Shown one piece after another: positions 9,619 through 17,762 of a DNA stretch of 60,731 bases. Numbering within the stretch: the stretch's first letter is position 1; each line of letters starts with the position of its first letter. The stretch lies in assembly GCA_905198475.1 (NCBI GenBank), contig CAJKCQ010000004.1, positions 1 to 60,731 on the forward strand, read 5' to 3'. The notes under the pieces were generated by a model that searched no databases, was not told the origin of the DNA, and was given only the letters and a program-made list of their open reading frames with translations. This stretch comes from an uncultured Sutterella sp. Its GTDB lineage: Bacteria; Pseudomonadota; Gammaproteobacteria; Burkholderiales; Burkholderiaceae_F. Made by a program: the position numbers and the translations under genes.

Positions 9619-10851
9619 TTAGTCCTGCGTCTTTCCTGCAAGGCGCTCGGCGCGCTTGCAGGACGCGATCGTGAAGAGCGCGTCGGCCGAGGAGTTGAGG
9701 GCCGTTTCGCACGAGTCCTGAATCACGCCGATGATGAAGCCCACGGCGACCACCTGCATGGCGGTGTTCTGATCAATGCCGAAGAGGCCGCAGGCGAGCG
9801 GGATGAGCATGAGCGAGCCGCCCGGGACGCCCGAGGCGCCCGCCGCGCAGATGGCGGCGACGAAGGAGAGGAAGATCGCCGAGAGGAGGTCCACCGGCAT
9901 GCCGAGCGTGTGCACGCCCGCGAGCGTGAGCACCGTGATCGTGATCGCCGCGCCCTGCATGTTGACGGTGGCGCCGACCGGGATCGAGATCGAGTAGGTC
10001 GACTCGGGGATGCCGAGACGGCGGCAGATCTCAAGGTTCACCGGGATGTTGGCCGCCGAGGAGCGGGTGAAGAAGGCCGAGACGCCCGACTCGCGCAGCG
10101 TCATGAGCGTGTAGGGGTACGGATTACGGCGGATGCACCACCAGACGAGGATCGGATTCACGACGAGCGCGATGAAGAACATCGTGCCCACGAGCACGGC
10201 GAGCAGCTGCAGGTAGCCCGCGAACGCCTCGAGGCCCGTGGTGGCGAGCGTCGAGGAGACGATGCCGAAGATGCCGAAGGGCGCGAAGCGGATCACGAGG
10301 CGGACGATGAACTCGACCGCGCGGGCCGCGTCGAGGAGCACCTCGCGCGTGGAGCTGTGCGAGTGGCGCAGCACGACGCCCATGGCGATCGCCCACACGA
10401 GGATGCTGATGTAGTTGCCGTTGGCGATGGCGTGGACGGGGTTGTCCACGGCCTGCAGCAGGAGGTTGCGGAAGACCTCGAGGATGCTGCCCGGCGTGCT
10501 CGCGGCCTGCCCCGCGGCGTGCAGCGTGAGCACCGTCGGCCAGGCGAAGCTCGCGCCGACGGCGATCAGCGCGGCGAGGAAGGTGCCGAGAAGGTAGAGG
10601 GCGACGATCGGCTTGATGTGCACGTCGCCCGCGATCTGCTGATTGGCGATCGAGGACATCACGAGCACGAAGACGAGGATCGGCGCCACGCCCTTCAGGG
10701 CGGTGGTGAAGAGCGTGCCGAGAAGGCCCACGTCCTTGGCGGCTTCGGGGAAGGTGAGGCCGAGGGCTATGCCGAGGACGAGACCGACGACGATCTGCTT
10801 GACGAGCGACGCCTGAAGGAAGGGCATCGCGAACTGAAAGACTCGCTTCAT
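9619..10851 (-). CDS. sstT: Serine/threonine:Na+ symporter SstT
   Basis: 410 aa (E. coli SstT is 414) of the dicarboxylate/amino acid:cation symporter family. These inner-membrane carriers take up serine and threonine with sodium. The sequence has about eight hydrophobic spans, the substrate-loop signature TRSSAANIPVNLEICRR and the VGATVNMQGAAI motif. I used the ATG at 10851 (MKRVFQFAMPFLQASL) with GGAGC upstream; the frame is open further upstream but that part does not resemble a transporter. The start overlaps the stop of a 62-codon upstream frame as ATGA, and the leader is long and structured. Confidence 0.93.
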   Translation of the reverse strand: MKRVFQFAMPFLQASLVKQIVVGLVLGIALGLTFPEAAKDVGLLGTLFTTALKGVAPILVFVLVMSSIANQQIAGDVHIKPIVALYLLGTFLAALIAVGASFAWPTVLTLHAAGQAASTPGSILEVFRNLLLQAVDNPVHAIANGNYISILVWAIAMGVVLRHSHSSTREVLLDAARAVEFIVRLVIRFAPFGIFGIVSSTLATTGLEAFAGYLQLLAVLVGTMFFIALVVNPILVWWCIRRNPYPYTLMTLRESGVSAFFTRSSAANIPVNLEICRRLGIPESTYSISIPVGATVNMQGAAITITVLTLAGVHTLGMPVDLLSAIFLSFVAAICAAGASGVPGGSLMLIPLACGLFGIDQNTAMQVVAVGFIIGVIQDSCETALNSSADALFTIASCKRAERLAGKTQD

Positions 10852-11036
10852 TTTTTGTGCTCCGGGAGTCGGGCAATGGGGAAGACCCGGTCTTCCCGAG
10901 GCTTTCCGGCGAGGTGCGGAGGTGTCCTCTGAAAGCCGCCCTTTAGTCGTTCTTGTTGCGGGCGCCGCGAAGTTCCGATATCCGCGGCCGCCGCCATGCA
11001 TGCGCGCCGGTCCGCGGACGTGCGCGTCCGACGCAT
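10848..11036 (-). CDS. Possible 62-aa upstream ORF coupled to sstT
   Basis: An ATG at 11036 opens 62 codons (MRRTRTSADRRACMAAAADI...) that end in TGA overlapping the sstT ATG as ATGA. It is arginine-rich (13 R), has no visible domain, and I see no strong ribosome-binding site. It could be a leader ORF that couples translation into sstT, or an accident of GC-rich sequence in which open frames are frequent. The ATGA junction is the only positive evidence. Confidence 0.22.
   Translation of the reverse strand: MRRTRTSADRRACMAAAADIGTSRRPQQERLKGGFQRTPPHLAGKPREDRVFPIARLPEHKK
10879..10897. promoter_or_regulatory. 19-bp palindrome in the sstT leader
   Basis: GGGAAGACC (10879-10887) and GGTCTTCCC (10889-10897) are perfect inverted repeats about one central base. 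It ends 28 bp upstream of the sstT start codon. As RNA it would form an 8-bp stem close to the ribosome-binding site; as DNA it is a symmetric protein-binding site. Function is inferred. Confidence 0.4.
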
Positions 11037-11079
11037 TCACTAACACTAGCAAGAGTTCCAATGCGGCGCCTAAGTCATC

Positions 11080-11128
11080 CTGCGGATATCCCGAGGGGAT
11101 TATCCGCAGAATTGTTTGCTCAACCCAA
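11080..11128 (-). promoter_or_regulatory. Candidate sstT promoter overlapped by a 30-bp inverted repeat
   Basis: CTGCGGATA-TCCC (11080-11092) is mirrored by GGGA-T-TATCCGCAG (11096-11109), a 13-bp stem with one bulged T and a 3-nt loop. On the minus strand the distal arm overlaps GATAAT, a good -10, with TTGGGT 18 bp upstream (11123-11128) as -35. A regulator bound to this repeat would cover the -10 and start site. Confidence 0.42.
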
Positions 11129-11257
11129 AGTTTTGATTAAGAGCAATATGCATGATCACTATGCCGCATCTTGGGCGCGGGCCTGAGGCCCGTTATCATT
11201 TGTAGCTTCACCCGTCTCCCGCGCCGTCCGCTTTCACTTCTCCCGCTTTCCGCTCCC

Positions 11258-12481
11258 ATGGCCAGAACGCCCGCCATCGGCTTCGTGCTCGCCTGCGTCT
11301 TTCTCGACGCCCTCGGCATCGGCCTCATCATCCCGGTGCTGCCGCGGCTGATCGGCACGCTCTGCGCGACGCCCGACCTGCAGGCCTCCTGGTACGGCGC
11401 GATCATGGTGAGCTACGGCCTGATGCAGTTCTGCTCGGCCCCAGTGATCGGCGCGGTCTCGGACCGCCTCGGGCGCCGGCCGGTGCTCCTTGCGGGCATC
11501 CTGGGGCTCGCGCTCATGATGTTCGTGCCGGCCTTTTCGGACTCGCTCTGGCTCATCCTTCTTTCGCGCGTCCTCGGCGGCGCCATGAGCTCCAACATCG
11601 TCGTCGCGCAGGCCTACATCGCCGACGTCACCTCCGCGGAGAAGCGCACCGCCGCCTTCGGGCGCATCGGCGCGATCTTCGGCATCGCCTTCATCCTCGG
11701 CCCGGCCCTCGGGGGCGTGTTGGGCGAAACGGATCCGAGCCGGCCCTTCCTCATCGCGGGCGCGATCTGCGCGGTCAACTTCCTCTACGGTCTCTTCGTC
11801 CTTCCCGAAAGCCTGCGCGCGCCCGCAGCGGAGCCCTTCACATTGCGGCGCATCAATCCGTTCTCGTCGCTCAGAGCGCTCTCGCGCGAGCGGCTCGTGC
11901 TCCCCGTGCTCCTCATCATCACGCTCTACACGCTCTCGCAGAGCCTCGTGCAGTGCACCTGGGCGCTCTATACGGAATTCCGCTACGGGTGGACCCCAAA
12001 GTCGATCGGCTTCTCGATCTTCGTGCTCGGCGCGGCGATCACCCTCACGCAGGGCTGGATTCTGCCGCGGCTATCCGCGCTTCTCACGCCCAAACGCCTC
12101 GTCGTCTTCGGGCTTCTCTGCGGCCTCGCCGCGCTCATCGGCATCGGCTTCAACACGACGGGCTCAGGCGTCACGGCGCTCCTCGCGCTCTTTTCGGTGA
12201 TGGGCGTCGTGGGGCCGACGCTGCAGAGCGTGATCAGCCGCACGGGGTCGGCGACCACGCAGGGACTGCGACTCGGTGCGGCAAGTTCGCTCAACAGCTT
12301 CACGGGCGCCGTGAGTCCGGTGCTCGGCACGCCGCTGCTCTTCTTCACCACCGAGCACGCCCCCGCGGAGGCGGCCGCGGGAACGCCGTACTTCCTCGCC
12401 GCCCTCCTCCTCGTCGTCGCCCTTGCGGTGACGGCCGCCGGCCCGCTCGGGGCCGCAAGCGGCGAAGATGCCTCTAAATAA
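11258..12481 (+). CDS. MFS transporter, TetA-like drug:H+ antiporter family
   Basis: 407 aa with 12 predicted membrane spans. The motif between spans 2 and 3 is GAVSDRLGRRPVLL, the signature GxxxDRxGRRxxLL of drug:H+ antiporter-1 proteins such as TetA, and motif C-like glycine-rich sequence GIAFILGPALGG is in span 5. It begins MARTPAIGFVLACVFLDALG, typical of this subfamily; the upstream GTG at 11171 was rejected. There is no good Shine-Dalgarno before the ATG. Substrate cannot be told from sequence, and similarity to TetA does not by itself mean tetracycline resistance. Confidence 0.85.
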   Translation: MARTPAIGFVLACVFLDALGIGLIIPVLPRLIGTLCATPDLQASWYGAIMVSYGLMQFCSAPVIGAVSDRLGRRPVLLAGILGLALMMFVPAFSDSLWLILLSRVLGGAMSSNIVVAQAYIADVTSAEKRTAAFGRIGAIFGIAFILGPALGGVLGETDPSRPFLIAGAICAVNFLYGLFVLPESLRAPAAEPFTLRRINPFSSLRALSRERLVLPVLLIITLYTLSQSLVQCTWALYTEFRYGWTPKSIGFSIFVLGAAITLTQGWILPRLSALLTPKRLVVFGLLCGLAALIGIGFNTTGSGVTALLALFSVMGVVGPTLQSVISRTGSATTQGLRLGAASSLNSFTGAVSPVLGTPLLFFTTEHAPAEAAAGTPYFLAALLLVVALAVTAAGPLGAASGEDASK

Positions 12482-12618
12482 ATAGAAAAGCACCCCATTT
12501 GGAAGGTGTTTTGATCCCGCGCCCCTCCGCAACGGGATCTAGTCCGCGCGCGCGCCGCGCATGAAAATGGGTTGAGGACCAATTCCCAAAAAAATCACAC
12601 GAGTTGTCCGAGACCCCC

Positions 12619-12930
12619 ATGAACTATTCCGCCATCCTCGTCGTCGCCCGCCCGGGTCGGCTCGCAGCCGTTCTCGATGCGGTCAGAACAATCCCAGGCG
12701 TGGAGCCCCATCAAACGGATCCGGCCGCCGGCCGCGTGATCTGCACGATCGAGGCGCCGTGCACTGACGACGAAGTCCGCCTCTTCCGCAGAGTCGCCGA
12801 CCTCGCCGACGTCTACGACGTCAGCCTGATCGAACACCGTCCCGACGCCGGCAGACCGCCGGCACACTCCGGACGGCGCCCCCATAAAAGGACGCCCTGC
12901 GGGCAAAACCATCAATCCGCTGGAGATTGA
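12619..12930 (+). CDS. napD: NapD, chaperone of periplasmic nitrate reductase
   Basis: 103 aa (E. coli NapD is 87). NapD binds the twin-arginine signal of NapA in the cytoplasm and holds it until cofactor insertion is finished. The ferredoxin-like core is seen in MNYSAILVVARPGRLAAVLD and IPGVEPHQTDPAAGRVICTI. The last about 25 residues form a basic, proline-rich tail not found in short NapD proteins. An upstream TTG (12604) is possible but the ATG fits the family. It ends 2 nt before napA, so translation is probably coupled. Confidence 0.88.
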   Translation: MNYSAILVVARPGRLAAVLDAVRTIPGVEPHQTDPAAGRVICTIEAPCTDDEVRLFRRVADLADVYDVSLIEHRPDAGRPPAHSGRRPHKRTPCGQNHQSAGD

Positions 12931-12932
12931 CC

Positions 12933-15680
12933 ATGAATCAAGAACGCCCCATCACCCTGCACCGTCGAACGGTGCTGAAGTCGGGCATCGCCGCGAGCGC
13001 CGCCATGGCGCTCGGCCTGCCCGTCACCCATGCCGAGGCGGCCGACGCGAACCGGCTCGACGACGGCATCAGCTGGCACAAGTCCGTCTGCCGCTTCTGC
13101 GGCACCGGCTGCGGCCTCATGGTCGGCGTGCGCGACGGCCGCGTCGTCGCCACGAAGGGCGACCCCGACGCGCCCGTCAACCGCGGCCTCAACTGCGTCA
13201 AGGGCTACTTCAACGCCAAGATCATGTACGGCAAGGACCGCCTCACGCAGCCGCTCATGCGCATGAAGGACGGGCACTTCGACAAGAACGGCCGCTTCGA
13301 ACCGGTCTCCTGGGAGACGGCCCTCGACGAGATGGCGCGCCGCATGCACCGCACCTATGAGGCGAAGGGCCCTGCGGGCATCTCCATCATCGGCTCGGGC
13401 CAGTACACGATTCCCGAGGCCTACGCCGCCTCGAAGCTCATGAAGGGTGGCTTCCGCTCGAACAACATCGACCCGAACGCGCGTCTGTGCATGGCCTCGG
13501 CCGTGGTCGGGTTCTACCAGACCTTCGGCGTGGACGAGCCGGCCAACTGCTACGCCGACATCGAGAAGACCAACACGATCGTCCTCTGGGGCAACAACCC
13601 CGCCGAAGCTCACCCGGTGCTCTGGTCGCGCATGGCGAACCGTCGTCTCACGGACAAGGAGACGCGCATCATCCAACTCACGACCCACCGTTCGAGCTCC
13701 TCGAACCTCTCGGACCTCGTGATCATCTTCCGTCCGAACACCGACCTTGCGATCATCAACTTCGTGATCCGCGAGATCATCCGCCGCGGCAAGGTGAATC
13801 AGGAGTTCGTGGACCGCCACTGCATCTTCTGCGCGGGCGTCACCGACATCGGCTACGGCCTGCGCAACACCGACAAGTACGCCCGCCCGGCCGAAAAGGA
13901 CGTCATGGCCCGCCAGCTCGAGGTGAAGCTCGACAAGTGGGAGGCCGTCGCGCAGGGCCGCCGCGAGGGCGAGGTCGTGCCGCAGAAGAATTCCGGCGGC
14001 ACCGCGGGCAAGCACTGGAAGATCTCCTTCGAGGACTTCCAGAAGGGGGTCGAGCCCTACACGCTCGACTTCGTCGCCGAGCTCGCCAAGGGCGACAACG
14101 ACGAGCCGCTCGACACCTTCAAGCAGAAGCTCATGGCTCTGGCCGACTACTTCTGCGACGAGAAGCGCGACATCATGAGCTATTGGTGCATGGGCGTGAA
14201 CCAACACCAGCGCGGCGTCTGGGTGAACGAGCAGATCTACGACCTGCACCTGCTCCTCGGCAAGCACGCCAAGCCCGGCAACGGCGCCTTCTCGCTCACC
14301 GGGCAGCCCTCGGCGTGCGGCTCCGCACGCGAGGTGGGCGCCTTCTGCCACCGTCTGCCCGCGGACATGCTGGTCGCCAATCCCGCCCACCGCGCGAAGA
14401 CCGAGAAGATCTGGAACATCCCCGAAGGCACGCTCAATCCGAAGGTGGGCGCCTCGCTCATGAAGATCCTGCGCGGCCTCGAGGACGGCTCGATCGACTT
14501 CCTCTGGACGCAGGTGGTCAACATCATCCAGTCCGCACCCAACAACACGCACTGGATCGAGGCGTGCCGCCGGCCCGAGGCCTTCGTGGTGGTCTCGGAC
14601 ATCTATCCGACCTTCTCGGCGCGCTGCGCCGACCTGATCCTGCCGGTAGCCGCGCACTTCGAGAAGTGGGGCCTCTACGGAAACGCCGAGCGCCGCACCC
14701 AGGGCTGGCACCAGCTCGTGCGCTCCCCGGGTGAGGCGAAGACCGACATCTGGACGCTCATGCAGATCGCCAAGCGCTTCACCATCGGCGAGACCTGGAA
14801 GGCCGTGCCGCTCAAGGGCGTCGCGGGCGACATGCTCCCCGACGTGCTCGAGAAGGCCGCCGCCATGGGCTACAAGCCCACCGACACGCTTTTCGACGTG
14901 CTCTTCGCGCCTACGGGCAAGCGCGCCGAGGCCGTCTGGCCCGACCCGCTCTATCCGGGCGAACTCAACAACACGGGCGACGCGCTCGGCCTGAAGTGGT
15001 TCCCCGAGAAGGCGCTCTTCAACGAGTACCGGCAGTTCACGCTGGGCGACGGGCACGACCTCGCCGACTTCGACACCTACCAGGCCCCCAAGGTCCGCGG
15101 CCTCGTCTGGCCGGTGGTGAACGGCAAGGAGACGCTCTACCGCTTCAATCCGGAATACGACCCGTACGCCAAGCCCGACAACCTCTTCTACGGCAAGCTC
15201 ATGAAGCCCGTCGCCTCGGGCGACCTCCGGGGCGTGACCGATCCGAAGCAGACCGCCTATCCGGGCACGGCGAAGATCTTCTTCCGCCCCTATGCGGCGC
15301 CCGTCGAGCAACCCGACGGCCACTACGACCTCTGGCTCTGCACGGGCCGCATCCTCGAGCACTGGCATACCGGCTCGATGACGCGCCGCGTGCCCGAGCT
15401 GCACCGCGCCGCGCCCTCGGCGCTCCTCTACATGAACCCGGGCGACGCCGAACGACGCGGCCTCAAGCGCGGCGACCTCGCCGAAGTCGAGAGCCGCCAC
15501 GGCCGGTGCCGTGCGGTGGTCGAGACGCAGGTGCGCAACATCATGCCCGCGGGCACCGTGTGGCTCGCCTTCTTCGACGAGAAGGTGCGCACGAACGCCG
15601 TGTGCATCGACGCGACGGACCCGATCTCCGAGGAGCCCGACTTCAAGAAGACCGCCGTCCTCGTGAAGAAGGCAGCCTGA
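12933..15680 (+). CDS. napA: Periplasmic nitrate reductase catalytic subunit NapA
   Basis: 915 aa molybdopterin oxidoreductase reducing nitrate to nitrite in the periplasm. A Tat signal (HRRTVLKSGIAASAAMAL) starts the protein. The [4Fe-4S] ligands are C53, C56, C60 and C88 (CRFCGTGC ... NCVK), and the Mo-ligand cysteine is C186 in NARLCMASAVVGFYQTFG. The C-terminal cofactor domain contains LCTGRILEHWHTGSMTRRVPEL. Start ATG has GGAG 7 nt upstream. The long insert around residues 300-380 is of the longer, epsilon/beta-type NapA. It leads napAGHB after napD; maturation depends on NapD, and electrons should arrive through NapB and/or NapGH. Confidence 0.97.
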   Translation: MNQERPITLHRRTVLKSGIAASAAMALGLPVTHAEAADANRLDDGISWHKSVCRFCGTGCGLMVGVRDGRVVATKGDPDAPVNRGLNCVKGYFNAKIMYGKDRLTQPLMRMKDGHFDKNGRFEPVSWETALDEMARRMHRTYEAKGPAGISIIGSGQYTIPEAYAASKLMKGGFRSNNIDPNARLCMASAVVGFYQTFGVDEPANCYADIEKTNTIVLWGNNPAEAHPVLWSRMANRRLTDKETRIIQLTTHRSSSSNLSDLVIIFRPNTDLAIINFVIREIIRRGKVNQEFVDRHCIFCAGVTDIGYGLRNTDKYARPAEKDVMARQLEVKLDKWEAVAQGRREGEVVPQKNSGGTAGKHWKISFEDFQKGVEPYTLDFVAELAKGDNDEPLDTFKQKLMALADYFCDEKRDIMSYWCMGVNQHQRGVWVNEQIYDLHLLLGKHAKPGNGAFSLTGQPSACGSAREVGAFCHRLPADMLVANPAHRAKTEKIWNIPEGTLNPKVGASLMKILRGLEDGSIDFLWTQVVNIIQSAPNNTHWIEACRRPEAFVVVSDIYPTFSARCADLILPVAAHFEKWGLYGNAERRTQGWHQLVRSPGEAKTDIWTLMQIAKRFTIGETWKAVPLKGVAGDMLPDVLEKAAAMGYKPTDTLFDVLFAPTGKRAEAVWPDPLYPGELNNTGDALGLKWFPEKALFNEYRQFTLGDGHDLADFDTYQAPKVRGLVWPVVNGKETLYRFNPEYDPYAKPDNLFYGKLMKPVASGDLRGVTDPKQTAYPGTAKIFFRPYAAPVEQPDGHYDLWLCTGRILEHWHTGSMTRRVPELHRAAPSALLYMNPGDAERRGLKRGDLAEVESRHGRCRAVVETQVRNIMPAGTVWLAFFDEKVRTNAVCIDATDPISEEPDFKKTAVLVKKAA

Positions 15681-15684
15681 CGCC

Positions 15685-16494
15685 ATGAGCCGGGGAGAGC
15701 CCATCGGACGGCGCGCCTTTCTTGAAGGCGTCGTCGCGTCCGGGTGCGCCGCCGCCGCGGGCGCCTTCGTGCTCGGGATCGCTCCCGTGCGCGAGAGCGC
15801 CGCGCGCTGGCGCCCTCGCCCGCCCGGCGCGCTCGCGGGCGCGGCCTTCACGGCCGCCTGCGCGCGCTGCGGACAGTGCGTCTCGGCGTGCCCCTACGGC
15901 ACGCTGCGGCTCGCGGGCATGCGGGATCCCGCTCCCGTCGGCACGCCCTGGTTCTCGCCGCGTGAGACGCCCTGCTACATGTGCAGGGACCTCCCGTGCG
16001 TGAAGGCGTGCCCGACGGGCGCGCTCGACCCGCGGCTCGAGGACGTCCGCGACGCCCGCATGGGCGTCGCCGTGGTGGACCCCAACTCCTGCCTCTCCTG
16101 GCAGGGGCTGCGCTGCGAGGTGTGCTTCCGCGAATGCCCGGAAAACGGCCGGGCGATCACGATCGAGACGCACCCGCGCGGGCTCTCCAAGCACGCCGTG
16201 TTCGTGCCGATGATTCATCCGGACGCGTGCACGGGGTGCGGGCTCTGTGAAAAAGGCTGCCCGACCGACGAGCCGGCCGTCCGCGTCGCCGATGCGAAGG
16301 CCGTTCTCGGCACCATCGGCGCGCACTACCGGCTCGGCTGGCTTTCTGAAGAAGATCCCAAGAACCTGCGCCGCGAGGGTCCCCCGAAGACCCTCATGCC
16401 CGAGGCGTCCCGGAAGACGGCTCCGACCGAACCTTCCGAGCCGCTCGCCACGGCGCCCGGCATGGACTACCTGAACTCGGAGGATCCGCTGTGA
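15685..16494 (+). CDS. napG: NapG, periplasmic ferredoxin-type quinol dehydrogenase subunit
   Basis: 269 aa. A twin-arginine signal (GRRAFLEGVVASG) precedes four [4Fe-4S] cluster motifs: CARCGQCVSACP, CYMCRDLPCVKACP, CLSWQGLRCEVCFRECP and CTGCGLCEKGCP. NapG pairs with membrane protein NapH to pass electrons from quinol to the periplasmic nitrate reductase. The last 50 residues are a charged tail. It starts 4 nt after napA and its stop overlaps the napH GTG start (GTGA), so the two are translationally coupled. Confidence 0.94.
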   Translation: MSRGEPIGRRAFLEGVVASGCAAAAGAFVLGIAPVRESAARWRPRPPGALAGAAFTAACARCGQCVSACPYGTLRLAGMRDPAPVGTPWFSPRETPCYMCRDLPCVKACPTGALDPRLEDVRDARMGVAVVDPNSCLSWQGLRCEVCFRECPENGRAITIETHPRGLSKHAVFVPMIHPDACTGCGLCEKGCPTDEPAVRVADAKAVLGTIGAHYRLGWLSEEDPKNLRREGPPKTLMPEASRKTAPTEPSEPLATAPGMDYLNSEDPL

Positions 16495-17381
16495 ACGCCG
16501 CCGTGCGCCTGCTCAAGCGCCGCCGCTACACGGCCGCGCGCCGCCTCACCGAACTCCTCGTGCTCGTGCTCTTTGCGGGTACCGCGCGTTGGGGCTGGGC
16601 GGTCGCGGGAAGACCGCTCCTTGCGGGCGATCTCTCGCAGTCGAAGATCCTCGGCCTCGTGCCGCTCGCCGATCCGCTCGCGCTTCTCGAGCGCCTCTGC
16701 GCGGGGGTGATCCCCACCGCGGCGGCGCTCACGGGAGCGGCGCTCATCACGCTTCTCTACGGTCTTCTCGGCTCGCGGACCTTCTGCGGCTGGGTGTGTC
16801 CGATGAACTGTGTGGTGGAGTGCGCGGCGTGGCTTCGCGGCCGGCTCGGGCTCTCCGCGGACCAGATCCGCCTGCCGCGCGCGGCGCGCTACGCCGTGCT
16901 CGCGGGCGCCCTTGCGGCGAGCTTCGCCGCCGGAACCGCGGCCTTCGAGACCGTGAGTCCGCAGGCGATGATCTGGCGCGACCTCGTCTTCGGCACGGGC
17001 CTCTCGGCCGCCTCCGCGGCGCTCGCGGTCTTTGCGCTCGAGCTCGGCCTGATGCGCGAGGGCTGGTGCGGACACCTCTGCCCGCTCGGCGCGCTCTGGT
17101 CGCTCATCGGCCGCGCCTCGCCGAAGCCCTTCGTCTCGGTGGGCTTCAGCGACGCGCGCTGCACGCGCTGCGCCGAGTGCCTCAAGGTCTGCCCGGAAAA
17201 GCAGATCATCCGCTTCAAGGAGATCGCCCGCACCGGGCGCATCCCCTCGGGCGAATGCCTCAACTGCGGCCGCTGCATCGAAGTCTGTTCCGAGAATGCG
17301 CTCTTCTTCCAGCTTGCCGGCAGGCGCCCGGGAGGCGGTTCGCCGAAGGACGAACGCCCCTGCGCCCCCGAATCGAAATGA
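16491..17381 (+). CDS. napH: NapH, membrane ferredoxin-type quinol dehydrogenase subunit
   Basis: 296 aa, GTG start overlapping napG. About four transmembrane helices carry the CX3CP motifs CGWVCPMNC (about residue 98) and CGHLCPLGALW (about 192), which the family uses at the quinol-oxidising site. Two cytoplasmic [4Fe-4S] motifs follow: CTRCAECLKVCP and CLNCGRCIEVC. With NapC absent from this cluster, NapGH is the only visible entry point for quinol electrons. Confidence 0.94.
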   Translation: MNAAVRLLKRRRYTAARRLTELLVLVLFAGTARWGWAVAGRPLLAGDLSQSKILGLVPLADPLALLERLCAGVIPTAAALTGAALITLLYGLLGSRTFCGWVCPMNCVVECAAWLRGRLGLSADQIRLPRAARYAVLAGALAASFAAGTAAFETVSPQAMIWRDLVFGTGLSAASAALAVFALELGLMREGWCGHLCPLGALWSLIGRASPKPFVSVGFSDARCTRCAECLKVCPEKQIIRFKEIARTGRIPSGECLNCGRCIEVCSENALFFQLAGRRPGGGSPKDERPCAPESK

Positions 17382-17399
17382 ACAACTGGAGAATCCCAA

Positions 17400-17732
17400 A
17401 TGACCTCTCAATTCATCCCCGCCGCCCTGATCGCGGCCGCCCTCATCTCCGCCCCCGCCTTCGCCGCCGATCAGCCGATCGTCGGCGCGCCGAGCCCGGT
17501 GCCGCACCCCGTGGCGGCCTATCTGCCGATCACGATCGCGCAGAACAAGTGCCTCGTGTGCCACCGCGAGCAACCCGAAGGAGCGGCCCGCCGCAAGGGC
17601 GAGATCCCGCGCTCGCACTACGCCGCGCCCGGTCAGCTCGCGGGCGAGCGCTTCGAGTGCATGCTCTGCCATGCGGAGAGTTCCGACGCGAAGCCCCTCG
17701 CGCCGGTCGATGCAAACGAGGCGGCGCACTGA
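17400..17732 (+). CDS. napB: NapB, dihaem cytochrome c of nitrate reductase
   Basis: 110 aa with a Sec signal (MTSQFIPAALIAAALISAPA, cleaved near AFAAD) and two haem c sites, CLVCH and CMLCH, followed by the usual C-terminal ESSDAKPL. NapB is the small electron-transfer subunit that docks to NapA. It is shorter than the 149-aa E. coli protein, mainly by a short N-terminal region and a short tail. Last gene of the nap operon; only 30 bp separate it from the convergent response regulator gene. Confidence 0.93.
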   Translation: MTSQFIPAALIAAALISAPAFAADQPIVGAPSPVPHPVAAYLPITIAQNKCLVCHREQPEGAARRKGEIPRSHYAAPGQLAGERFECMLCHAESSDAKPLAPVDANEAAH

Positions 17733-17762
17733 CGCCGCCCTGAGGGACGGGAGCGCGGGGTC

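Larger units (their letters stand above)
10852..11257. other. 406-bp divergent region between sstT and the MFS gene
   Basis: It holds several inverted repeats: 10879-10897, CGGACG/CGTCCG at 11015-11030, and the large one at 11080-11109. A candidate sstT promoter is at 11099-11128. If used, the sstT transcript would have a leader of about 240 nt. The part nearest the MFS gene (11110-11160) is AT-richer than the surroundings. No convincing promoter was found for the MFS gene. Confidence 0.5.

Noticed and set aside
11258..12481. Calling the MFS gene a tetracycline resistance determinant
   Set aside because: The DHA1 motif is shared by many exporters of other substrates, and there is no adjacent divergent tetR.
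12482..12520. A terminator after the MFS gene
   Set aside because: CACC and GGTG arms with a TTTT are present but the stem is only 4 bp beyond A/T pairs, too weak to call.
12482..12618. FNR or NarL/NarP sites upstream of napD
   Set aside because: A GATCCCG/CGGGATC repeat is present but I found no TTGAT-N4-ATCAA and no clean NarL heptamer pair, so no site was called.
12912..15851. A 979-codon minus-strand frame opposite napA
   Set aside because: Antisense of a complete, motif-bearing NapA; no start signal and no domain.
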